Source: Gammaproteobacteria bacterium (GTDB taxonomy: Bacteria > Pseudomonadota > Gammaproteobacteria > DSM-16500). Taken from it: DNA of 21,351 nt. Where the stretch lies: NCBI GenBank assembly GCA_021323555.1, contig JAJONP010000018.1:1-21351 (forward strand). The letters run 5' to 3'. Every line of letters begins with the position of its first letter. The first letter of the stretch is position 1. Below are positions 15,475 to 21,351 of the stretch, piece after piece. The notes below the pieces were generated by a model, which saw nothing but the letters and a program-made list of their open reading frames with translations, ran no database searches and had not been told where the DNA came from. A program made the translations under genes and the position numbers.

Positions 15475-18063
15475 ATGCGCATGGATAAATTAACCAGCCA
15501 ATTTCAAGCAGCATTAGCGGAGGCGCAATCACTGGTCGTTGGGCGTGATCATGCTTTTATTGAGCCTGTGCACGTAATGAAAGCCTTATTGGATCAAGAA
15601 AACGGTAGCGTTCGGCCCATACTTGTTAAAGCGAATGTGGCTATTTCTAATTTGCGTTCGTTGTTAGATAGCGCTATTAATCAATTGCCACAAGTCGAAG
15701 GAACTTCAGGTGAAGTTCATATTTCAAATGAACTCAATCGTATTTTAAATGTGACAGATAAGTTTGCGCAAAAACGCAAAGATCGGTATATCTCAAGCGA
15801 GTTATTTTTGTTAGCAGCTGTGGAAGATGCAGGTACGTTAGGGGATATTTTACGTAAATCTCATATTACCAAAGCAATGCTTGAAAAAGCGATTGATGAC
15901 GAGCGCGGTGGACAGAATGTACAAGATCAAAATGCAGAAGATCAACGACGTGCGCTAGAAAAATATACGATTGACTTGACAGCGCGTGCCGAACAAGGGA
16001 AGTTAGATCCTGTGATTGGGCGGGATGCAGAAATTCGTCGTACTATACAAGTTTTATCGCGTCGCACGAAAAATAACCCTGTCTTAATAGGTGAGCCAGG
16101 GGTTGGTAAAACAGCCATTGTGGAAGGGCTAGCGCAGCGTATTGTTAATGAAGAAGTGCCTGAAGGATTAAAAAATAAACGGTTGTTAGCTTTAGATTTA
16201 GGCGCGCTCATTGCAGGTGCTAAATTTCGTGGGGAATTTGAAGAACGATTAAAAGCCGTGTTAAAAGATTTAGCGAAACAAGAAGGCAATATTATTTTAT
16301 TTATTGATGAAATACATACTATGGTAGGTGCTGGTAAAGCAGAAGGGGCTATGGATGCCGGAAATATGTTAAAACCAGCGCTCTCACGCGGAGAGCTTCA
16401 TTGTGTTGGCGCAACAACATTGGATGAATATAGACAATATATTGAAAAAGACGCGGCGCTTGAACGTCGGTTTCAACGTGTTTTAGTCGAAGAGCCGACT
16501 GTTCCTGATACGATAGCTATTTTACGCGGATTAAAAGAGCGTTATGAATTACATCACGGGGTAGAAATAACAGATTCTGCAATTGTAGCAGCCGCGACAT
16601 TATCACATCGTTATATTGCTGATCGCCAACTACCTGATAAAGCCATTGATTTAATTGATGAAGCCGCCAGCCATATTCGCATGGAAATTGATTCCAAACC
16701 AGAAGAATTAGATTCGCTTGATCGTAGAATCATACAGCTTAAGATTGAACGCGAGGCGATGAAAAAAGAAACGGATGAAGCTTCAAGAAAACGGCTTACC
16801 CATTTAGAGAATGAATTAAAAAAACTTGAAACAGAATGTGAAAAATTAGAAAAAATTTGGAAACAAGAAAAGGCAACGTTACAAGATGCTCAAACGATCA
16901 AAGGTGAACTAGAGCGGGCTCGATTAGAACTTGAAACGGCTCGGCGGGCAAGTAATTTAACACGCATGGCTGAATTACAATATGGCCGTATTCCTGAATT
17001 AGAAAAACAATTAGCGGCTGCGGTGCTTGTTGAAAAAAGTGAAACGCAGTTATTGCGCAACAAAGTCACGGATGAGGAAGTGGCTGAAGTGGTTTCCAAG
17101 TGGACGCATATTCCCGTCTCTAAAATGATGGAAAGTGAAAAAACAAAATTACTTCACATGGAAGAGGCACTACATCAACGTATTGTAGGTCAAAGTCAGG
17201 CCGTGCTGGCTGTTTGTAATGCCATTCGTCGTTCGCGTGCAGGTCTTTCTGACCCTCATCGACCCATTGGCTCTTTTTTATTTTTGGGCCCAACAGGTGT
17301 TGGCAAAACCGAGCTTTGCAAGGCATTAGCGAATTTTTTATTTGATACGGAAGATGCAGTGATTCGTATTGATATGTCAGAGTTCATGGAAAAACACGCG
17401 GTGGCACGTTTAGTGGGAGCGCCGCCAGGTTATGTGGGCTATGAAGAAGGTGGTTATCTCACTGAGTTGGTTCATCGTAAACCTTATTCTGTTATTTTAT
17501 TAGATGAAGTAGAAAAAGCACATCCTGATGTATTTAATATTTTATTGCAAGTATTAGAAGATGGGCGTTTAACTGATAGTCATGGCCGTACCGTAGATTT
17601 TTGTAATACAGTTATAGTGATGACGTCTAATTTAGGATCTGATTTGATTCAAGAAATTTCAAATCAAAAAGGGGATTATAGCCAAATAAAAGAAGCAGTT
17701 TTAAAAGTGGTTGCACAACACTTTCGTCCTGAATTTATGAACCGTATTGATGAAACAGTTGTTTTTCATCCCCTTGATCAAGCACAGATACGCCTCATTA
17801 CAGATATTCAAATGAATCGTGTTCGGGCGCGTTTAATGGAAAAAGAGCTAGGGTTGACGATGACAGATGAAGCATTGGATTATTTGGCATCGGCGGGGTA
17901 TGATCCTGTGTATGGCGCGCGACCGTTGAAGCGTGCGATTCAGCAGTATGTTGAAAATCCACTTGCTGCAGCGATTTTGTCTGGAAAGTTTATGCCAGGA
18001 GATAGGATTGAAGCTACATTGAAAGATTTGCAGCTTGAATTTTTAAAAACAGCAAAGGGTTAA
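15475..18063 (+). CDS. clpB: ClpB disaggregase (862 aa)
   Basis: Cytosolic hexameric AAA+ chaperone that extracts polypeptides from aggregates together with DnaK/DnaJ. The order is complete: N domain, nucleotide-binding domain 1 with Walker A GEPGVGKT (Lys212) and Walker B LFIDEIHT, a coiled-coil middle domain about 405-525, and nucleotide-binding domain 2 with GPTGVGKT (Lys611) and LLDEVEKAH. Lys212 and Lys611 have the same numbers as in E. coli ClpB (857 aa). This supports the start at ATG 15475 (MRMDKLT, like E. coli MRLDRLT). AGAGG at 15462-15466 is 8 bases upstream. A GTG at 15469 would be only 2 bases from that site and is less likely. It opens a four-gene run. No clear sigma32 promoter is seen upstream. 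Confidence 0.97.
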   Translation: MRMDKLTSQFQAALAEAQSLVVGRDHAFIEPVHVMKALLDQENGSVRPILVKANVAISNLRSLLDSAINQLPQVEGTSGEVHISNELNRILNVTDKFAQKRKDRYISSELFLLAAVEDAGTLGDILRKSHITKAMLEKAIDDERGGQNVQDQNAEDQRRALEKYTIDLTARAEQGKLDPVIGRDAEIRRTIQVLSRRTKNNPVLIGEPGVGKTAIVEGLAQRIVNEEVPEGLKNKRLLALDLGALIAGAKFRGEFEERLKAVLKDLAKQEGNIILFIDEIHTMVGAGKAEGAMDAGNMLKPALSRGELHCVGATTLDEYRQYIEKDAALERRFQRVLVEEPTVPDTIAILRGLKERYELHHGVEITDSAIVAAATLSHRYIADRQLPDKAIDLIDEAASHIRMEIDSKPEELDSLDRRIIQLKIEREAMKKETDEASRKRLTHLENELKKLETECEKLEKIWKQEKATLQDAQTIKGELERARLELETARRASNLTRMAELQYGRIPELEKQLAAAVLVEKSETQLLRNKVTDEEVAEVVSKWTHIPVSKMMESEKTKLLHMEEALHQRIVGQSQAVLAVCNAIRRSRAGLSDPHRPIGSFLFLGPTGVGKTELCKALANFLFDTEDAVIRIDMSEFMEKHAVARLVGAPPGYVGYEEGGYLTELVHRKPYSVILLDEVEKAHPDVFNILLQVLEDGRLTDSHGRTVDFCNTVIVMTSNLGSDLIQEISNQKGDYSQIKEAVLKVVAQHFRPEFMNRIDETVVFHPLDQAQIRLITDIQMNRVRARLMEKELGLTMTDEALDYLASAGYDPVYGARPLKRAIQQYVENPLAAAILSGKFMPGDRIEATLKDLQLEFLKTAKG

Positions 18064-18097
18064 AAAATAATATAGACATTAATTAAGGACAATTATT

Positions 18098-18520
18098 ATG
18101 TACAAACATATTTTATTAGCGACTGATTTATCAGAAGAAGCAGATTACATCTTCAAAAAAGTGCGTAGCATACGGGGTTATACGGGTGCAAAGCTCAGTT
18201 TAATTCATGTCGTTGAACCTATGCCAGGTTATAGTTACGCCTATTTGGGTATTGAAGATATTGAAGGACAGTTGATAGAGGAATCAAAAAACGCGTTAGC
18301 TAAAATAGGCGAAGTATTAGCAGTGGATAAAAAAGACCAGTGGATAGAAGTCGGTTCCACTAAATCAAAAATTCACGCTGTTGCTCAAGCGATTGGTGCT
18401 GATTTAATTATTTGTGGCAGTCACGGACGGCAAGGGTTGTCATTATTGCTAGGCTCAACTGCCAATGCCGTCTTGCATGGAGCAAAATGTGATGTGCTTG
18501 TTGTAAGATTACCCGAGTAG
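18098..18520 (+). CDS. Universal stress protein, UspA family (140 aa)
   Basis: Single Usp domain of typical length with the N-terminal strand MYKHILLATDLS and the C-terminal ATP-binding signature GSHGRQG...GSTANAV. Members with this G-2x-G-9x-G(S/T) pattern bind ATP; their cellular role is stress survival with no single defined reaction. AAGGA at 18085-18089 lies 8 bases before the ATG. It starts 34 bases after clpB and ends 3 bases before the DnaJ-like gene, so it is almost certainly in the same transcript. Confidence 0.95.
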   Translation: MYKHILLATDLSEEADYIFKKVRSIRGYTGAKLSLIHVVEPMPGYSYAYLGIEDIEGQLIEESKNALAKIGEVLAVDKKDQWIEVGSTKSKIHAVAQAIGADLIICGSHGRQGLSLLLGSTANAVLHGAKCDVLVVRLPE

Positions 18521-18523
18521 TGC

Positions 18524-19495
18524 ATGGATTATAAAGATTATTATAATATATTAGGTGTTTCTCGTACTGCGACCTCCGATGAGATTAAACGTGCCTATCG
18601 TAAGCTGGCACGTAAGTATCATCCTGATGTGAGTAAAGAAAAAAATGCGGAAGAACAGTTTAAATCGGTCCAAGAAGCGTATGAAGTTTTAAAAGATCCC
18701 AAAAAACGTGAAGCGTATGACCAGCTAGGCAGTCAATGGAAAAGTGGCCAGGATTTTAGGCCACCCCCCAATTGGCAAGGTTTTTCTGGGTTTGAGGGTG
18801 CAGGTTTTTCAGATGAAAATGTACACGTAGGCGGTTTCAGTGATTTTTTTGAATCCATTTTTGGCGGTGGCCGTTTTCAACAGAGTGGTACACGTCGCCG
18901 ACAGGCACAACAGACAGCCTTTCGACAACCAGGTCGTGATGAGCATGCCAAAATAGCCATTAGCCTGGAAGAGGCTTTTCATGGCGGAAACAAAACAGTG
19001 CATCTACAAGTGCCTGAAATGGATGCGCACGGGCGTGCGCACCAGGTTACGCGCACATTAAGAATTACCATTCCAGCCGGTATTACATCAGGACAACAAT
19101 TGCGGTTAGCAAAGCAGGGTTCGCCAGGAACAGGCGGTGGTTCTGCAGGGGACCTCTATCTTGCGATGGAAATTCAGCCTCATTCTATTTTTACTTTGCA
19201 AGACAGAGATATTTATTTAACATTACCTATTACACCCTGGGAAGCAGCTTTGGGTAGTAAGATCACTGTGCCAACGTTAGGTGGCTCTGTGGATTTGAAG
19301 ATTACACCCGGATCACAAGCGGGTCAAAAGCTGCGCTTAAAAGGGCGTGGGTTACCTGGCAAGCCTGTTGCGGGTGACCAATATGTTGTGTTACAAATTT
19401 ATGCGCCACCAGCGACTACTGAAGCTCAGCGTGCATTATATGAAAAGATGGCGCAAGAAATGCCAGTAAATCCACGAAAAAACTTGTTTAATTAG
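18524..19495 (+). CDS. cbpA: CbpA-type DnaJ co-chaperone (323 aa)
   Basis: J domain at residues 1-70 with the HPD motif (33-35) that stimulates the DnaK ATPase, then a Gly/Phe-rich linker about 75-140, then two DnaJ C-terminal substrate-binding subdomains. The Cys-rich zinc finger of true DnaJ is absent, making it a class II, CbpA-like protein; E. coli CbpA is about 306 aa. The start is three bases after the Usp stop with no strong ribosome binding site, consistent with translational coupling. Position beside clpB fits a joint disaggregation role with DnaK. It is more GC-rich than the NRPS region. Confidence 0.93.
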   Translation: MDYKDYYNILGVSRTATSDEIKRAYRKLARKYHPDVSKEKNAEEQFKSVQEAYEVLKDPKKREAYDQLGSQWKSGQDFRPPPNWQGFSGFEGAGFSDENVHVGGFSDFFESIFGGGRFQQSGTRRRQAQQTAFRQPGRDEHAKIAISLEEAFHGGNKTVHLQVPEMDAHGRAHQVTRTLRITIPAGITSGQQLRLAKQGSPGTGGGSAGDLYLAMEIQPHSIFTLQDRDIYLTLPITPWEAALGSKITVPTLGGSVDLKITPGSQAGQKLRLKGRGLPGKPVAGDQYVVLQIYAPPATTEAQRALYEKMAQEMPVNPRKNLFN

Positions 19496-19505
19496 GAGAG
19501 AGATA

Positions 19506-19661
19506 ATGAGTCATTTTTTTAAGGTGATTAAAATTTTGTTGAGCAGTGTTATTTTAACAGTCGTGTTAGGCGGCTGCCAAAATACCGTTCAAGGGTTTGG
19601 TAAAGACATGGAGCATAGCGGTCAAAAAATACAAAAATCAGTATCGAATAATAAAACTTAA
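19506..19661 (+). CDS. Entericidin-like small lipoprotein (51 aa)
   Basis: Short gene starting ATG AGT CAT TTT. It encodes a basic, hydrophobic lipoprotein signal peptide of 23 residues ending in the lipobox LGGC with Cys24 as the lipidation site. The mature part of 28 residues begins CQNTVQGFGKDMEHSG, matching the entericidin pattern (C-N-T-x-x-G-x-G-x-D). Entericidins are small envelope lipoproteins, best known as the EcnA/EcnB antidote/toxin pair. Only one copy is present here, so toxin or antidote cannot be assigned. AGGAG at 19494-19498 overlaps the stop codon of the DnaJ-like gene and lies 7 bases before the ATG, so it is well translated and linked to the stress operon. Confidence 0.85.
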   Translation: MSHFFKVIKILLSSVILTVVLGGCQNTVQGFGKDMEHSGQKIQKSVSNNKT

Positions 19662-19721
19662 GTAAGTTAAATAAAAAATCTGTCCTGTAGTTTCAAAGTT
19701 GAATTTAATCCTCGTTCTGTC

Positions 19722-19773
19722 ATTGCGACTGCGAGCTGGATTGCTTCTTACCGCGCAAGCTCGCAGTCGCAAT
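19722..19773. repeat. Perfect 16-bp inverted repeat (dispersed palindrome, possible terminator)
   Basis: ATTGCGACTGCGAGCT (19722-19737) and AGCTCGCAGTCGCAAT (19758-19773) are exact reverse complements with a 20-base loop. It resembles intergenic repeats containing TCATTGCGA and GGATTGCTTC that are common in some host-associated bacteria. It is the strongest hairpin after the stress operon and could also end that transcript, although the T run after it is poor. Confidence 0.65.
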
Positions 19774-19852
19774 TGTATTACAATGAACTAAGACCCTATT
19801 TTTCAACATGTCAACCAGAACTCTCCTTATTAACAGTCGCCGTTTTTCATTT

Positions 19853-19902
19853 CACATTTTTAGTGATGGGAATGCTTACTTTTTTTCAGCTTTTATTTTC
19901 AT
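19853..19902. repeat. Direct repeat copy 1 flanking the Rpn gene
   Basis: Matches 21146-21191 in the same orientation, with identical blocks TTTTTAGTGATGG and TTTCAGCTTTTATTTTCAT and a few indels between them. The two copies bracket the Rpn-family gene. Confidence 0.65.
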
Positions 19903-19984
19903 GGGATTAAAAAGAAATGATGGCAGCAGAATAATAAAAGTCCATCTCTAGCTGCTGAAAATTTTCCTGAATTTTTATTATTAA

Positions 19985-20998
19985 TTACGTAGATACATTT
20001 AGCTCACGTTTTTGCAATTGTCTAATATGTTTTATGGGTAACTCAGCGATCTCGGCAATTAATTTAAGCTTAATACCATTTGCTAACATACGTTGTGCGA
20101 CTTCGAGTTTTGCTTCAAGCTTACCTTCAAGCTTACCTTCAAGTTTACCTTCAAGCTTGCCTTTAAGCCTGCCTTCTTCCATGCCCCGTGCTTTTAATCG
20201 TTGTGCAATTGTCATTATTTTACCTTTTATATCAGGATTAAACTCTTCATGTAGAATATGCCAAAATCGTTCTTCGTTCAAGAATTTACCTTCGTTGAGC
20301 AAATAATATAACATATCGACTAGCTCATCCCTGTTGTTTGATTGATCTAACTGTTTAAAAGCAGTGACTAGTGTATGCTCAAAGTAAGTTTGGAGGTTTT
20401 TATCAAAAATATGTTTTAACGTCATTAATAAAGCGACTCCTTTTATATGATCTTGAAGATTTTCTCTAAGCGTATCGTCTTTAATAAGAGTAAGGTCGAC
20501 TAAACAAAAAGGCGTCTTAAAAAAATCCTCGAAAATTTTCTGAGATTCAAGAGGGGTAATCATATCTTTTAAAGTCAAACTATGGGCATAAGGGCGCGAT
20601 CCATTATAAATAATAATAGGATAGACCAATGGTATTTTGTTAATTTTAGAGGTTTTGCGCAAATGGTCCCAAATAATGGCTATATATTTAAAGATTCGAA
20701 CAGGTAACCAAGGGTCATTGTTGCGCTGATGTTCTAATAGCACCCAAAGATAACCCTCTTCTTTTTGAAAGGTCGTTTTAAAAAGTAAGTCAACGGCAAA
20801 AGCGCGATGTTCATCATCTATGAAGCTGTCACGTTGTAAAGATAAATTATTAAGATCGACTAATGTTAATATTTCTTTTGGTAAGTATAAATCTAAAATT
20901 TCTTTTGCTGTTTCTGGATTCGATAAAAGTCGTTTTACTAATCGGTCATGGGGTTGGGCAACGCCTTCGCCTTCAAAGTTAGATTTTTTTGTTGTCAT
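19985..20998 (-). CDS. Rpn-family recombination-promoting nuclease / putative transposase (337 aa)
   Basis: PD-(D/E)XK nuclease-like protein of the Rpn/transposase-31 group. The active-site pattern is visible as VDLLFKT followed about 20 residues later by LWVLLEHQ (Asp, Glu and Gln), and the N-terminal HDRLVKRLLSN and later PLVYPIIIYNG segments are typical. Rpn proteins promote RecA-independent recombination and are often multicopy. I start at the ATG at 20998, which has GGAA six bases upstream; an ATG at 21010 adds four residues without a ribosome binding site. Near the C-terminus a KLEG repeat is encoded by 12-bp tandem units. Two direct-repeat copies flank the gene. It appears intact. A tandem-repeat linker in this position is common in this family. 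Confidence 0.88.
   Translation of the reverse strand: MTTKKSNFEGEGVAQPHDRLVKRLLSNPETAKEILDLYLPKEILTLVDLNNLSLQRDSFIDDEHRAFAVDLLFKTTFQKEEGYLWVLLEHQRNNDPWLPVRIFKYIAIIWDHLRKTSKINKIPLVYPIIIYNGSRPYAHSLTLKDMITPLESQKIFEDFFKTPFCLVDLTLIKDDTLRENLQDHIKGVALLMTLKHIFDKNLQTYFEHTLVTAFKQLDQSNNRDELVDMLYYLLNEGKFLNEERFWHILHEEFNPDIKGKIMTIAQRLKARGMEEGRLKGKLEGKLEGKLEGKLEAKLEVAQRMLANGIKLKLIAEIAELPIKHIRQLQKRELNVST
20112..20171 (-). repeat. Five 12-bp tandem repeats encoding KLEG units in the Rpn gene
   Basis: Units of 12 bp at 20112, 20124, 20136, 20148 and 20160 match ccttcaagctta with few substitutions (plus-strand spelling). They encode a Lys-Leu-Glu-Gly/Ala repeat in the charged C-terminal part of the Rpn protein. 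Unit length is a multiple of three, so copy-number change keeps the frame. Confidence 0.85.
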
Positions 20999-21145
20999 GA
21001 GATATTCCATTGATTAATTAGGGTAGTTTTTTATGGCTGTTTATCAAACTGCGAGGTGAGGAAATGTTGGATAACGTAGCAGTTGTATTATGAAGTGAAA
21101 TTTATTTTACATATTAAATTTTTCTTTAAGATCAACATTCCTTGC

Positions 21146-21191
21146 CACGTTTTTAGTGATGGAAATTTTTATTTTCAGCTTTTATTTTCAT
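21146..21191. repeat. Direct repeat copy 2 flanking the Rpn gene
   Basis: Same-orientation partner of 19853-19902. It lies between the 5' end of the Rpn gene and the 3' end of sodB. See copy 1 for the shared blocks. Confidence 0.65.
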
Positions 21192-21233
21192 TAGCTTGAC
21201 ACATATTTCTCTCTAAGGGTTGCTATATAAAAT

Positions 21234-21351
21234 TTATTTAAAATTCTCCGCCACAAAATCCCAATTGACAATCTCCCAAAATTTTTCGAGGTATGTTGGG
21301 CGTGCATTGCGATAATCAATATAATAAGCGTGTTCCCATACATCGCAAGTC
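21234..21351 (-). CDS. sodB: Iron superoxide dismutase, C-terminal fragment (window edge)
   Basis: The last 38 residues are visible; the 5' part lies beyond position 21351. The segment [17 protein letters not shown] carries the Asp and His metal ligands of the Fe/Mn superoxide dismutase C-terminal domain (Asp157 and His161 in E. coli SodB numbering). It ends FVAENFK before a TAA at 21236-21234. The [14 protein letters not shown] tail is close to gammaproteobacterial SodB. The enzyme dismutates superoxide in the cytosol. Truncation is due to the window end only. Confidence 0.93.
   Translation of the reverse strand, partial: TCDVWEHAYYIDYRNARPTYLEKFWEIVNWDFVAENFK

Larger units (their letters stand above)
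19662..19984. other. Intergenic region between the stress operon and the Rpn gene
   Basis: Contains the perfect hairpin repeat at 19722-19773, a small palindrome ATTGTATTACAAT at 19772-19784, and the first copy of the direct repeat at 19853-19902. Nothing else coding is seen. A weak 6-bp stem (19924-19929/19952-19957) lies downstream of the minus-strand Rpn gene but lacks a good T run. Confidence 0.5.

Noticed and set aside
19924..19957. Terminator of the minus-strand Rpn gene.
   Set aside because: A 6-bp stem with a 22-base loop and an interrupted T run is too weak to call.
20112..20171. Short regular repeats considered as a CRISPR array.
   Set aside because: The 12-bp units are contiguous without spacers and keep the reading frame of the Rpn gene.
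20034..20306. A plus-strand open frame opposite the Rpn gene with Ser/Leu/Pro repeats.
   Set aside because: Its repeat is only the antisense reading of the 12-bp KLEG-encoding repeats.

Overview
This is an AT-rich gammaproteobacterial chromosome segment. The best guess is a Legionellales/Coxiella-like, host-associated or amoeba-associated lineage. This rests on the low GC, the ClpB-UspA-CbpA-type stress genes, the Fe superoxide dismutase tail, an entericidin-like lipoprotein, an Rpn-family nuclease gene, dispersed palindromic repeats, and a PAS hybrid kinase of a style I associate with Legionella. The genus cannot be fixed from the sequence alone.

Layout, left to right. (1) 1-667 is non-coding and carries a MITE-like inverted-repeat pair. 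(2) 668-2500 encodes an unrecognised membrane protein with about eight hydrophobic segments. (3) 2641-14616 is a compact same-strand cluster: a 2936-residue formyltransferase-initiated nonribosomal peptide synthetase (NRPS), an alpha/beta hydrolase overlapping it by 4 bp, and 31 bp later a tandem-PAS hybrid histidine kinase. The region before the NRPS holds a nested inverted repeat over a possible promoter and a second perfect hairpin that ends exactly at the NRPS start codon and has the ribosome binding site in its loop. (4) 14644-15326 on the minus strand is a Phd/VapB-like antitoxin and a VapC-like PIN toxin. (5) 15475-19661 is a stress-protein operon: clpB, a universal stress protein, a CbpA-type DnaJ co-chaperone and a 51-residue entericidin-like lipoprotein. 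(6) 19662-21233 holds a perfect hairpin repeat and an Rpn-family nuclease/transposase-like gene bracketed by two copies of a roughly 50-bp direct repeat. (7) 21234-21351 is the C-terminal end of sodB, on the minus strand and cut by the window edge.

The most interesting unit is the NRPS-hydrolase-kinase cluster. The synthetase reads as formylation - degenerate half condensation domain - adenylation 1 - carrier - epimerisation - condensation - adenylation 2 - carrier - thioesterase. This would make an N-formyl-D-aminoacyl-amino acid dipeptide, with a Val/Ile-like first residue and a tentatively Gly-like second one. Its tight linkage to a soluble sensor kinase suggests a self-contained circuit that makes and senses a small formylated dipeptide. 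The domains are seen in the sequence; the circuit is inference.
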